A stretch of DNA of 64,000 nt from Drosophila persimilis (GCF_003286085.1 NW_020825294.1:8928001-8992000); one strand, 5' to 3'; positions 11,809 to 24,700 are shown, numbered from the stretch's first letter. A program made the numbers and translations. The notes: generated by a model from the letters alone, not told the origin.

Positions 11809-14800
11809 CTAGAAGCGGATTTCGTTGCTCTGCACCTGCTCGTACACGCGGGGCGTGAGCAGCTCGTAGCGTCCCTTGGACGTCTGGTAGTACAGGTCGT
11901 CCTTGACCACGCTGGGATCGTAGCCCTCTTTCTGGAGATCCACCTTGCGCAGCTTGAAGGTGCCGGTCAGATCCACTTTGGTGAGCAATCGGATAATTTG
12001 GGGCCGCGCATAGGCGGGCAGAGTCTTGGCAAGATTGGCGGCAAAGACGTCCAGGTCGAGCTCCCTCTGCGGGTCGTAGATGGCGGCCATGCCAGCCCTG
12101 CCTTCGGTGTGGGGAATGGTCACGCCGTAGACAACCGTATCCTTGTAGCCAGCCACGTTGCTGACCTGGGCCTCCACCTCGCTGGTGGAGACGTTTTCGC
12201 CCTTCCAGCGGAACGTGTCACCGGTGCGGTCCTTAAAGTACAGATAGCCCTTTTCGTCGGCCACCAGCAGGTCCCCGGAGAGGAAGGCCATGTCGCCGTG
12301 CTTGAAGACATCCTTGACAATCTTCTTGGCCGAGGCCTTAGCGTCCACGTAGCCCAGGAACTCGCGCGACGGATTGCCCTTGACAATCTTCCCAATGAAG
12401 ACGCCCGGCTCGTTGGGGGCGCACAGCTGGCAGAGCCCGTCCTTGCTCCTGATGGGCTCGCCAGTGTCGGGATCGGCGCGAATGATTGAGATCGGGTAGA
12501 TTTTCGGCAGAATCCGCGAGACGAATCCAATGGCGCCCACAGTGTTGTCGTGGTTCATGATGTTCGCATTTCCCTCGGTGGCTCCGTAGAACTCTCCCAC
12601 CTTGGCGATGTTGAAGCGCTCCACAAACTGCGGCCAGATCTGCGGCCGCAGTCCATTGCCAAAGACGAGGCGCACCCGATGCTTCTGATCGTACTCCGAC
12701 GGCTTAGTGGCCAGTATATAGCGGGCCATCTCCCCAATGTACTGCCCAATCTAGAGATAACAGAGTAAAGCATTATAGCAATAAGACTGTGCTACAGTGG
12801 GGGCTGCTCCAGTACTTACTGTGGCGTTGAACTTGGCGCAATCAGCAAAGTAGTTGGAGGCCGAGAACTTCTTGCGGATGGAAACGGTGGAGCCAAAGAG
12901 CACCGACTGGCCCATGCACATGATGCCTCCAGCGGTGTGGTACAGCGGCAGGGGAGTGTAGAAGATGTCGTCGTCCTGGAAACCCATGGTGTAGTGGATA
13001 CCGGCGGCGATGAAGAGATACCTACATAGACAGATAGATAGATGAAAATATAATTGAAAAGACAGAAAGCTGGGCTACCCACCGCGAATGGGAGATGACA
13101 GCCGCCTTGGGCAGTCCTGTGGTGCCGGATGTATAGATATAGACCAATTTGTCGTGATGGTTGACCTGCGTCTTGTTCGGCTTCTCCTTGCTGGCCGTGC
13201 CCAACAGAACATTGAGATTCCTGGACTGCTTGATGTCCGTCTGGGTCTGACTGTTGTTGTTCTCGTTGTTGTATTGGAACAGGGTCAGATCGGAGGGCAG
13301 ATCCTTGGCGACATCGGCCACCGCCTCCACGAAGTCCTCGCCGTAGATCAGGGCAGAGCAGTGAGCCACTGTGATGCTGTGGAGGAGCGAGGGACCGCGA
13401 AGGTTCGTGTTGATCAGCGGGGTGATCACGCCGATCTTCGACAGGCCCAGCCAGGTGGCCACATACTCGGCGCGGTTCTCCAGGAGCAGGGCCACCACAT
13501 CGCCCTTCTTGTACCCTTGGGCCTGCAGTACATTGGCCACCTTGTTGGCGTGCTCGTTCACCTGCCGGAAGGTCCATCTCTGGGTCTCGCTCACGACAGC
13601 CACCTTCTCGGGATGCGCTCTCACATTCCTTTCGAATACGTCGGCTACCGTGTAGTTGAGGCGCTCATGCCGCTTCGTGTACCTCAGCAGCTTGATGTAG
13701 GCCCACAAAGCACTGAAGTGGGGTTTTAGAGGGGAAAAAAAGCCGATTAGCGACTAGGTACTCGCAATATCTCCTCCCATCGATCGCGTTGTTTTATGGT
13801 CAACGGTTGAAAGTACTAAAAATAGCGCAACATCGAAATCGCAGCTCGACAAGCGCACTATATGTACGTACACGATTTGAGATAAATCGCCGCGATAAAC
13901 CCAATACTTAGCCCGGACTATCTGCAATGGAATGCGGTTTCGCAGTGCGACTGTGGGAGGCCACTGGATGGCTTATGGCTTCACTGAAACGATAGCCAGC
14001 CAATGCAAAGTTCAAAACGAGGTCAAAGGGCTATAAAGATTGGCATTGAGTAGGAAGTGCCCTGTCTGTGTGAGTGATATCCGAATTGTAATTAGGCTGT
14101 AATTATTAATCCATTTAAAATGACCCTAAATCTTCGTTATTTTCAATTCAAAGGCCAGATTGTGATAAGATTAAGCTATATAAGCTGTACATATGGAGGT
14201 TTATGAATAAGCAGGTTATAGAAGAAATGCACGACTAAGGCTTTCCAGCGAATCACTGCGGCAGGGGGGCTCCAACGCTCCGCTCCAGCGCTTGCCCTAG
14301 GAAATATCGTTGTACTTTGATACCTAAAGGGATCCAAACCTAACCCAAGACAACCAGACTGGCTGATCGACCCGGTTGATATTTAATGAATTCTATTATA
14401 TTTTTCAAACTGACAATGAGACAGCTGCAGATATACTCGTTCACTATTCCAGAATTTCCAGAGTACGCCACGAAAGCAATTCGATATGCTCTATAGGCAA
14501 ACAGTGCAGGTATTTCTAATTTACGGCGCCCATTGGGATTCAGCTTAGGCCCGCGAAGAACATCAACCCCTTGAACGTAAGTAGGTAGATGGGGGGCTGT
14601 ATATTATAAGGGGGAACACTACTATGCTCCGCACTCGACTTGGGACTCGAACGCTTAGGCGATCTGAATTTGAATTTCCGGGGCTGTGCACTCTGGAGGG
14701 ACGGGACGTACTTTGCACTGCTGGAGAGCCAGCAGTGGCGACCAGCATATCGATAAGATTGTCAGCCAACGATGGGGATTACTTGCGTTCCTTAGCCATG

Positions 14801-16144
14801 TTTCGAGAAGCCTTTAATCAGGCCTTATGACCCCCCTCGAGTGGCTAGCTTGTATTTTTGGAACAGTCGAACATGTTTGTTCGGTGATAAGTTCGGCAGC
14901 AATCGCGACCAGTCGCTTCGACCGCTCGAAAACTTGCCCAAGGTTGTCCGGCCAGACTTGGTGTTGGTGCTGATGCTGAAGTCGATCTTAAGAATCTGCT
15001 GTGTGTTAGAGTATGAGTGTGAGTCGGTTTCAGCGTGCTGGCCTTGGCACGGAACCCGATCTGTACGAGTGCTGTGCTGTACGACGAGAAGCGTTGAAGC
15101 GAAATACGCTGAGCTAAACTGAATATGCGCAAAAGACTAGCAACAAGTCTAAAGAGATTTTCACGGCTGAGTCCGAAATTTCCACCGATCGCAGCTGGAA
15201 CTCGACCTGCTAGCCCTGCTGGCCGTTCAAAACAAACAAAAAAACAAACGCCGAAAAGCTAAGCTCGAGGCGAGTGACACTTCCGCCATTTTAATTGACT
15301 TTGTACGAGTATTAGCTGGCTCCGCTATGGTCTGGCCTGGCCTGGCCTGGGTGTACGTTTTCAAGAACAGCCGCTAATGTATCGAATGTCGACGGTAACT
15401 GTGCCAGTGAGGCTTCCGCCTGACGCACCCGACAAATTAGTATGCGGCAGGGCCTCTCGATGACGATCACTCCGATCCGATGGTAAATAAAAGTGAATTT
15501 TGTATCTTGTGGCTTATGTCGGGCCTATGTCGACCTTGAACCTGAAGAAGTCAATGGACTGACGTACATACAAATGCCGTATATTATTAGCGATTTTATG
15601 ACAAAAAAATCACAATTAAACAAACAGAAGATGAAAACGTCAGCCTGCCTAATGGAGTTTTCTCTTTACAGTTTTCTTTGAAAACTCGATCTGGCTGCTG
15701 GAGACGGAGACGGCGATGGCGACCTAAATAAACGGGAAACGAGTTTTCTATGTGGCCATACTGCAGTTAGCCAACAGGCGGGGTACAATGAGCAAAGTAC
15801 TCGCACTCGGCTGATTTCTCATGCGGTCGGTCTTGCGGTCGGACGCGCCTCAATGGATTCACAAAGGAAACACACAAATCTGAATCTGAATCTGAATTGT
15901 CTTGAAATGCACACCAGTTGGGGGGTATTGTAAACCTATCATCGCCATCAGCATACCCAGTACCGTCTGTACGGGGAGGGGAGGGGGGGAGCAGATAACA
16001 CAACACACCCACTACAACTATGTCCATTTAGACTCACATTAAATCTCGTTGCGCTGTGGCACCCGCTATGTAGAACCAGCGCCAGCCTGGCCGCGTCAGC
16101 AGCAGGGCGACAAGCGCTATGACCACCGCAAAAATCCAGCCCAT
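11809..16144 (-). CDS. Fatp1: fatty-acid transport protein / very-long-chain acyl-CoA synthetase
   Basis: Four exons (16038-16144, 13083-13712, 12820-13021, 11809-12750) join with matching phases to give 626 residues, close to the 640-650 of mammalian FATP1/4. The short first exon starts MGWIFAVVIALVALLL, a membrane anchor (about residues 3-18). The second holds the AMP-binding P-loop YIYTSGTTGLPKA (about 229-241). The last holds the FATP signature DRTGDTFRWKGENVSTSEVE and the ending LRKVDLQKEGYDPS. The family activates long and very-long fatty acids to acyl-CoA and so drives their uptake, at the plasma membrane or ER. The join HSR|YLFIAAGIHYT and the join FNAT|IGQYIGEMARY both restore segments conserved in mammals. 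The first intron is about 2.3 kb. D. melanogaster Fatp1 (CG7400) is the likely orthologue. A paralogue cannot be excluded without alignment. Confidence 0.93.
13713..16037 (-). other. first intron of the fatty-acid transporter gene
   Basis: This interval runs from the donor after the membrane-anchor exon (AAT|GTGAGTC) to the acceptor before the AMP-binding exon (CTTCAG). I see no other gene in it. It has a DRE core TATCGATA at 14748-14755 and a Ser/Asp-rich open frame near 15767-16027 that has no support as coding. Confidence 0.75.
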
Positions 16145-16938
16145 TGTTTGTAGCGCGAAGATGACGCAGGCTAAAGCCAGACCAAAAACGACCGTCGCGC
16201 GAAAAAACCGAAAGATGAATAAAAACCGTTCGCGTCGTTGTTGCTGGCGCTGGTGCTGCAGCGATCTATAGATTAGCGGGCGATCAGCTGTGCTCTGCGG
16301 GGTTGCCAGATCAGTGGAAAAAGAAGAACGTCAGCGATCAGTTTTTCGAATGGAATATTTCCACTTACATTGGTGCTATACGGCGCGCAGTTATCTATAT
16401 TTATTATCACGTTGCTGTTCACATAGCTGTCCAGTGCGCTGTGGTGCTAATGCATGAAAATGAAAGCAGAGTTAAAGGCTGGTTGGACGTTGTTGCAATA
16501 TTTACCGCTTACCATGAGCTCTCGCCTCTGATTGTCATTATTGCTGTTGTAATTGTTATAACGCAAGCGTTGATAACGGTGTTCGTTGCGTTGTCACAAG
16601 AACCCGTTGAACATGTAGAACGGCAGAAAGTGTCGGCGAACCTTGCGGAATAGCATTTTCTTGCGCTTTAAATGTAATTACGTCTCTCTTTAGCAACAAT
16701 TTCAACAAACACTGTTTAGTATGCAATATTTTGTTTTGGTTTTGTAACTTCTGCGATATGTAGGCTGGCGGCTGGCTGTGAGCACGCGCACGCGCCAAAA
16801 CACAGGTCAGCAGTGGCAGCGCCATTCAGACGCAGCTGACGTACAACCAGTCTGGCAGCTCCATCAACCCAACAAGCGAATTAGAAACTACAATGTTGTT
16901 TACACTCAGATTTTAGTTGTTTTATTTACATACTCGCC
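16145..16938. promoter_or_regulatory. divergent promoter region between Fatp and Lrr47
   Basis: Only 794 bp separate the two start codons, so both 5' leaders and promoters must lie here. I see no TATA box at a plausible place and no clear Motif 1, so the start sites cannot be placed. Short open frames on both strands have no coding character. Confidence 0.6.
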
Positions 16939-18284
16939 ATGAAAATCTTATGCGAGGTGCAGGTGGTGAACCGCACAACCCAAGCGAATCGGACTCCCAG
17001 GCCCGTAAAGTCCACACTTGCCATTGGCTACAAACAAGGCGCGTCGGACTCAAATGGCAACACAAAAAAAGAGCTGGAAATGCTGCTGTTCAGCGGCACC
17101 ACCAAGACCGGCACCCGGTACAAGGTGCGGGACAATGTACAAGCCGTGCACACGAAGTTTATCCTGGATGGAAAGGCCACAATTGGCTTCCATCAGCCTG
17201 CGGAAAACCTGCTCATCAAATGTGATCCCATACAGCTGAAGGGATTTCTGCAGACCCTGAAGCTGGGCATGGAAGGCAAGGATGCCATTAACCTAAGACT
17301 GAACATAGCGGCCGCCACGGCCATTCCCCAAAAGTCGCAGCCGCAGCAGAGGATGGTGGTCAGCAAGCGCAGTGAATACCCCATCAAGGGCTTCCCTCGG
17401 ACCCTCAAGTCTCTGACCATAAACAACAGCCAGCTGGTTAAACTCAGCTTTGAGATCTGCACGCTGCGCAACCTCACCACGCTGGACGTCGGAGGCAACA
17501 AGTTGACGAAGGTGGGTGAGCGGACCTTGCATTGCGTGTACATTTTGAATTATTCTTCCTTTACTGCCAGATTCCACCCGAGCTTGGCCGCCTGCCCCTG
17601 ACCACGCTGCAATTGAGCGGCAACTGTCTGGGTGAGTTGAATGACTGGTGTTGGATGCGTGGCACGAAGCTAAGTCAGTCTCTCCGCGAGCTGGACTTGT
17701 CGAGCAATGGATTGACCTACTTCCCACCTGCTCTGGTTAAGTTTGAGCGCTTGGTGTCTCTGAAACTGAATCACAACCAGCTGACCCGCCTGCCCTTCGC
17801 CATTAGACGGCTACAGGGTCTACGCTCGTTGCACGTGTGCAGCAACAAACTGGAATCCCTGCCCGCAGCAATTGAGGACCTCCGCATAGACCTGCTGGAC
17901 GTGTGGGGCAACTGCTTCAGAGGCTTCAATGCCGAGGCTGCTCAGCTACAGTCGCAGCGATTGTCGGCCAGCAATACTCCACAGCCGCTCTGGCTGCAGG
18001 CAGCTCGCGCCGTCGCCAACTACAAACTGCCTCTGTCCGCAGACTCTGTGCCTGCCATACTGATCGAACTCATCTCGGAGGCGCCCAAGTGCTTATGCGG
18101 AAAGCTCTGCTATGCCCTGCGACAGGAAGACCTCCTCCAGCGCGTCATCCAGCCGAAGTTCACCAACATCAAGAACCTCACCTACAGCCGTGAGCACCAG
18201 ATCTACGCGGATGTGGTCATATGTGGGCCCAACTGCAGTGCCTCCCAGCAGCTGAAGGCCCTCTTTGCCCTCATGTTTCCCTGA
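16939..18284 (+). CDS. Lrr47: leucine-rich repeat protein 1 family, CUL2 substrate receptor
   Basis: Two exons, 16939-17511 and 17571-18284, join in phase 0 over a 59-bp intron (AAG|GTGGGT...TGCCAG) to give 428 residues; human LRR1 has 414. The N-terminal half is a PH-like region, with segments such as KFILDGKATIGFHQPAENL. The LRRs run from about residue 150 to 330, with repeats such as LTTLDVGGNKLTK, LRELDLSSNGLTYFPPALV and LRSLHVCSNKLESLPAAI. The C-terminal Cys-rich segment KCLCGKLC and the ending YADVVICGPNC match the family's tail. In worms and vertebrates LRR1 is the receptor of a CUL2 ubiquitin ligase that unloads the CMG helicase at replication termination. That role in flies is inference. 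It is head to head with Fatp, and AATAAA follows at 18509-18514. Confidence 0.9.
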
Positions 18285-18508
18285 CTGGAGTATACTCGTA
18301 TCTAATTTGTCAACTTTCAATTAGGTTTTTAGTTAGGGTTAAACTATTTTGTGGTTTTCATTATTTATGTACTATATTATATACACTTTTTATATTTTCC
18401 AATTCAATCATAAAAGGAGCATGGAGCTCTAATTTAAGTTTTAATATTGTTTCCTGCTCATATCTTTCATTCCTTCACTCGATCAGGAACTCGATTTAGC
18501 TAAGTCTC

Positions 18509-18514
18509 AATAAA
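18509..18514 (+). other. poly(A) signal AATAAA of Lrr47
   Basis: Canonical hexamer 225 bases after the Lrr47 stop codon, in the sense direction. A 14-bp perfect palindrome (TTGGTAGCTACCAA, 18544-18557) follows 30 bases later. Confidence 0.7.
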
Positions 18515-18674
18515 AACGCATTTAAGTGGAAATTAACACATTTTTGGTAGCTACCAATATACAAAACGATAGCTTGTAGCTCCATGTTTGTACTTAAGTA
18601 AGGATGACATTTTAGGCGCTTTTTAGCCTTTGAGAATTCATTAAAGCGTGACTGCGACTTTCCGAATTTGTTGA

Positions 18675-18680
18675 TTTATT
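18675..18680 (-). other. poly(A) signal AATAAA for the minus-strand candidate gene
   Basis: TTTATT on the plus strand, AATAAA on the minus strand, 45 bases past the candidate stop at 18725. It faces the Lrr47 poly(A) signal, so the two would be convergent. Confidence 0.4.
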
Positions 18681-18724
18681 TCGAATGCATTGATTAAAAC
18701 TTTAGAGATCTTACCTCTTAGTAG

Positions 18725-19078
18725 TTATCTTTTCTGCCAGAAATTATAGTACTTCTCTTCGTAATTCTCTTTTCTACCAGGCCGGGACTGGCCAATAGCT
18801 AATCAATAGCTCATTTAGGGAAAAATTGTAAAAATTTAAATATATAACACTAAAGACATACAAATCAATAGAATTTTTGTCCACAATTTTACGAACTGGA
18901 GCCTTTTCTGGTATGTATCTTTGCTGGACGACCCTAATATTATAAATTTCACCATTACAAATGAATTCCTTCAAGTGCAGCTTCGAAAATAATATTTCTT
19001 TGGTCCTTTGTTGGGCAGTTTCTTTGAAGAAGCGAAGTTTCTCTCGTCTTTCGTGTCCTTTTTCTTCAAATTGAAGTA
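18725..19078 (-). CDS. possible small unrecognised gene, last two exons
   Basis: A minus-strand exon from an acceptor CTCTTTTTTAG (19079) to a donor TTT|GTATGT (18861) reads about 71 codons of a Lys/Glu/Arg-rich helical sequence, with segments RREKLRFFKET and FICNGEIYNIRVVQQRYIPE. An 88-bp intron leads to TAG|AAAAGAG at 18773. A second exon of 16 codons continues in frame (KENYEEKYYNFWQKR) and stops at 18725. A canonical AATAAA follows on the same strand at 18680-18675. Donor, acceptor, frame, stop and poly(A) signal all agree, which is more than I expect from chance. I cannot find the start: the frame stays open to about 19170 with no ATG, so an upstream exon is needed or this is a remnant. 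The purine-rich strand alone could favour Lys/Glu codons. No family recognised. Confidence 0.4.
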
Positions 19079-20269
19079 CTAAAAAAGAGTATTTTAAGAC
19101 GCAAGTAATAGGCTCTTGTGGACATTCAAAAATGTAAATTATTAAACAAAAACAACAACTTCTAGCTATTCATATTGTACCGAAAGCGAATGCAATGATA
19201 AAATTATCTTATGGGCTAAAATGTTTGGGGGTTCCCGATAAGAAACCCTTCGTGGCACACTTTGTGGCTGCACTGGATACCGGGTCCTGGCTGCCGGGCC
19301 CTTTCACTTTCATAGAGACATTGGCACGCACATTCACGTCCCCGGGTTTGTTTTCATATTACAGAAGCTCGTTGTTTTTATTATTAAAAGCTCGCTGCGT
19401 ATGTGACTTGCATAAACGATTCTTTTTTATCAGCCTTCTCACCCCACCGTGCTTGTTTCTCCCACTCTCTCGCACACACCCACACATCCTTTGGCCTCTT
19501 CCTTTTCTAAGCTTTCCCTAGGATTTTTTTCCTCTGCTTTTCTTTCGCTTTATCAAATCAAAACTTGGAAGCGCTGCCACTTTTTTAAATAAGCATAAAC
19601 AGTGATACCGACGCTCCGCCTCTCGCTCTCTCTCTCTCTTCTGTTGAGCTTTAATGTGCAGCTTGGGAATAAGGCGGCAAAAGAAAAGGCGGAAGGAGAG
19701 GAGAGGAGCGGCGAGATGGAGAGATAGAGACAGAAAGGGATGAGCCATGACTTGTGGCAATGTTGGGCCTAACTATAAAAATGTTTATCAGCATTTGGGA
19801 GTGCACGAGCGGGGAGGGGTTCAGAGTGCTCCTCTAAGCTGCCTCAAATCCAATTTTGAGCAGCATTTAAGTGTTCCTCTCCGCTCTCCGCTCTCCGCTC
19901 TCCACTCTTCTCTTGTGCTTTCGTTTTTGTTTGCTATGCAGATGTACATATGAGGGAGAGAGAGAGAGGACGAGTCTATACGGACATGTGTGTGCGTGTT
20001 TGCTCAAACGTTGTCCTTTTGCCGGGCCTGACTTTGTCGCTCTCCCTGTGTGAAAATGTGTGTCTACTCGCAAATGTGTGGGCAAATATTTGGCTTGACT
20101 TTGCTTTTACTTGCCGATATGCAGTCTCCTCTCCTATGCCCCCAATGGCACTGCTTTAATGGAGGGACATCGATATAATTGGTAGAGATACACACAATTT
20201 ATCGAAGGGGATAATTAACAAAAGCTTTGTTGGGTGTTTCGGAATTTCACAAAAAAAAAATATATATGT

Positions 20270-20840
20270 ACATATGGGCATTTCCATGGAAAGGTCCACG
20301 AGACAAAAAAATTAAAAGCTAATATAAACACATTTCTTTTGCCTCGGTTTTATTTTCTAAATTAATTGAAACTTGGCCAATTTAACCATATAATTTCATT
20401 AACTTTGCACTGAAAACTAATTAACATAAGGTAAAGTGAACTTTTTAGTTTTTTTTTTATTTTTTTAGTCGGTTAACGGTAAATTTTTGTACTTTTATGA
20501 ACCCAAGACGTTTTTGTCCCGTGCGACATCGGTTTTAATTAAATTGAAAAAAAAACAACAAATCAAATTTGCATTTAATTATAACCATTTTAAAAATACA
20601 TCCATGCACAGCATTTATCAGAAATACGCATAAATATAAGGCCTCAACATTCGGTGAAATTTGAGTTTGAAATGATAGCCGCGAAAACCACTTCTATTTT
20701 TATCCCGTGCGACTGCCTTGGTTTTTTTGAAGAAATTTCGAAAACGAATAGTGGACGAAAATCGAACTTCGCACCAATTATAGGGCTTATCGAAGGCTAC
20801 TTTATAATGGAAGAATAATTCTGAAAATCCGTCCTATTCT
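20270..20840. repeat. AT-rich block with a repeated TCCCGTGCGAC motif, possible old transposon
   Basis: Two copies of a T-run followed by TCCCGTGCGAC, at 20511-20527 and 20697-20713, each followed within a few bases by GGTTTT. A weaker, differently oriented relative (GGTCCACGAGACAAAAA) lies near 20292. The block is very AT-rich with long A and T runs. I cannot see clean terminal inverted repeats or a target-site duplication, so a mobile origin is only a suggestion. Confidence 0.25.
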
Positions 20841-21677
20841 GACTTTGTTACCTCTTGCAATCATTGGCAACACTGAAATATAAACACCGAATAAAAAATA
20901 GCCTTTAACATTTAAGTAATGGATAAACCAACTGTAGGGGAATCCCCAGACAGAAGATATTTTGACGGTTCAAATTAAAAGTTTATAAAGAATTTCCATT
21001 CCTCTTGTGATAACAAAATGTGCACAATTTCCATGAAATCTTCATAAATTCAAAGAGCCATTTCCGTTTCCCCTTTAAGCCACGAGCTCTGAAAAGTGTG
21101 CTACAAATTTGTATATTTTATATGGTCATAAATGAAAAATGCGTCTCAAAAAGCGTTATAGACCATCCAGACCATATAAAAACGCTTCGAAATTTTGTCT
21201 GTCTGCCCGCCGGCCCGGCCCCATCATGTCTCATAAAATAAACCAACCCCCAATCATTGGCACTGGGCCCAGGCCTAAAACAAAAAGAAAACAAAAATGT
21301 GCCAAGTCAGGCAGGGGAATGGAAATTTAACAAGCCCCCCCAGCCTCCCATAAAGTCCACGCTCAGAGACAGAGACAGTAAAAACTCCATTAACCGTCAT
21401 CAAAAATGCATTTCGCATGCATCAAACCAAAATGGCCAAGGCACCATCAAATAGAATGGGATGAAACGGCTCGAATCAAAGCACATTGGAATAAATCAAA
21501 GAGGTCAGAGAGCAGCGGAGGGAGCAGCAAAAAATTCTGCGAAAACATTTTTATGGCTAATCAACGAAGAAGACCAGAGTCAGAGCCTGATCCGAACAGT
21601 CCCGTCAGACCCCAATGGATGACTCCCCTGGCAACATTTTTATGCACAAATTAACTTTGCAATTGCTGGGAAGACTA

Positions 21678-21722
21678 GGGAAGGGGGAGGAGGGGGGACG
21701 GGGCAGGGGGTTGGATGGGGCG
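21678..21722 (+). repeat. G-rich tract with G-quadruplex potential
   Basis: About 45 bases with at least five runs of three or more G separated by short loops (GGGAAGGGGGAGGAGGGGGG and onward). It satisfies the usual four-run G-quadruplex pattern on the plus strand. Confidence 0.6.
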
Positions 21723-24700
21723 GATCACTGGGTGTTTGTTGCTGTGTCACTCCCCCTGCATTACGAAGACGACTCGGGGAGTGAATTTATCCCCAATTTG
21801 CGTGCAGCGGGTAAACATTTTATGTGCCCCGTCTGGCTCTGCTCCACTTTGGCTTATCAAATTTTATTAGCAGGCCGGCAAATTGTGCAACAACAACAGC
21901 ACAACAGCAACAACAGCCACCACATTAGCAGGACAAACAAGGTTCGGGACTCTTGGAGCTGTCACAGAGCCACCCTCAAAGTGCAGCCCCAGCCCCATCC
22001 CCAGCTCCAGCCCAAGCACCGAATCTGACTCCGTCTCAAGGTATGATTTGTCGTCCGCTATCAATTTCTGTGGCGCAAGACCAACATCCCCCAAATGGCA
22101 GCCTAGAAGTCGCTTCAAAGCTAGAAAAACGACCGGAAAAGTGCAAACACACGCGAAACTGTCGTCGACCGTGTGGAGGAATCCCAAAAGGAACTCCCTG
22201 CCAGTCCTGTGGGGGCTTGTCGCCCAGACGCGTGCAGGGGTCCAATAAAAACGTTTTGATAGGCTTATGACCGGCTTCCCTGGCGCAAGGCTTCTGCTCC
22301 TGTTTTATATTTGTCTTAATATTATTTCAAATTCACCCGCTAACTGGTACAGCAAATTAAGATAAGGAATAAAGAAAATCAATATACCCTCCTCAAGACT
22401 TTGGCCAGAAGGGTAAGAAGAAAACAAGTTAAAGGTGTGTTCAAAGGAAAGTAAATAAAAAGGGAACAATGGCTGAGCTCCATAGGAAAATCCTTGGGCA
22501 TGTAACCAAGGATACTTTAAGCGATGATAACTAATAATTTATAATCTCCTGTTGGAGGAATTCTGTGGAGAGCACAACTAAAGAGTATGTATTGTGTACG
22601 TACTTGTATCTTTTGTATAAGCCAAAGGTCGGTATATATCGATTCTTTTTAGGCTGAGAGTTTGTACGGAATGCGGTTTTTCAGGGTAGTTTCTTTAATT
22701 CTCAAATTCTTGTGACAGATTCTAGGGAGATTCGCTCAATCGTGTCCCTCGTACTCGAAGATACTCGTATCTTTTTCCATTGTTTGTCTGTGTTGTGCTC
22801 AATATTTATAGCATAACCGATATATTACCAAATTTCTGCATTTCATTTACCCTATTTATACGGCCCTGCCGCCTGGACGCCCAAATGTATGCCACATACC
22901 ATATGAATGTAAGGCAGACGCACTGTGGGGATCATCCCACTTCCGCTTCCTTTCACAAGGCTTATCATAAAAACGCTTCGGGGGAGGATTTTCCAATCTG
23001 CCCGCTGGCCAGAAGCGAAATCAATCGAAAAAAAAACTGACCAGCCAGCGATTCGAGCAGCGCAACGCAAAGCAAAGCAAATCAAATTCTAGTCAAACAA
23101 CAAAGAATTGCGAATACATTTGGAAAAATCAATTTTCAATTTAAAATTTAGATGCTTTCCCTCGACTCCACTCCACTCCAATCCAATCCATGCCCCTCAT
23201 GCCACTCGCCTGCCACGAGAGATAAAGATAAAAATGCGTTCAAGCGCAAAATGTAAATAGAACTCAAGTTTAACCGAAACCCAGAGAGGCGGATGAATGC
23301 TACAGGTTGTACGTGTATTTGTATTTGTCTTTGTGCCCTCCCTTTTGGGCTGGAGGCTGGCTGGAAATGGGGGGGCCCCAACCGATTTCAAAGCAAAATA
23401 TTGCCGCATAAATCTGAAACAAAAAGTTTGTTTTGCGGTCAGCGGAGGCGAGTCTCCGTGTAATAATGGGTACTCAGGCAGTGAAAGGATAGCATGGACC
23501 CACTGCCAAGTATGACCGCCGGCATTTGGGGGGTTTTTCAGTCTCTCAACATGAATCTCTTTCCATAGTTGTAGCTAAATATATGTTTAGGATTTCTTCA
23601 ATACATTTGTTCCTTGGGTAGAAGTATACCTCCTACCAGAAAGGCTATACTGGATAATAGGGTAGCAAGCAGTCGACTCAAAAAGCCACTCAATCTTACC
23701 ACATTGTATTGAATTTCTGCTGGTTGATTCTTGCCTTTGATTTTTATCGTGTGGTGAGTTTTTTACGAGCTCCTTGCCGGCGTTCTGTCTGTTTCAATGG
23801 CCCCCTTATTGTTGATGATCCAGAGTTGATTATTTGCCTAGCCCTGCCGGGGCATCCAGGGCCCTGTGGCCCACTCGGGGCAGAGCGTGCATTTCATTAG
23901 CCGAATGTATCTCTGGGATACATCTGGGCGCTGTGGCATTCGGCACTCGGTACTCGGCATTTGGCAAACGATTTCATGCCGCATCGCTTGGGCAAACAAA
24001 ATCAAATCTGTGACTAGGAAATTGCTTTTGCCTGCTTCCGACTGTGCCTGTGACTTTGGCTCCCTCTACGGCCACGACTACGGAGCCCACACCCCGTGCC
24101 GCTCCCCATTCACGCGTAGCTGCCTCTCAAAGGGAGCCGTCCGCCCTTCGAAATATTTGTTAAATGCAACTATTTAGGGAATGTATTCAATTTGAAAGGC
24201 TCCCCTGTGTAAACAGGCAGCAAAACGATTAAAATTTAACTACATCAAATATTTGGAGTTGGCTTTGATGGGCTGGCAGAATGTTTAATAATAATATTAA
24301 ATGCATAATTCATTTTGCAGCTCCAACGTAATAAGAGTTCATTAAATTTAATGCACTTGCCCGACTGTCTTTGGGCCAATATTACACCAGGAGCCGTTCC
24401 AGAAGGACGACAGGCAGGGGGAGCAGAGACCTGGGCTGGGAGCTGGGAGGGGGGTAGAAGTCACTTTATTGCAAAGTTCTAGCGAAAATTAATTCATTAG
24501 CATTTTATTACTCCGGCACAGTGACGACAGCAGCTGATGATGGAGAAGATTCCCCCATAGGTACATTGATTGCCAAGACCCCATGCTGTGGATCGGGTGG
24601 TCTTTGCTGCTTTGATGTGTAATTAAATCAATAATCACTTTGGAGTCTGCGCCGGCTTCGGGGAGTTTATTAGTTGATTGAACCAGCAGGTGACACAGGT

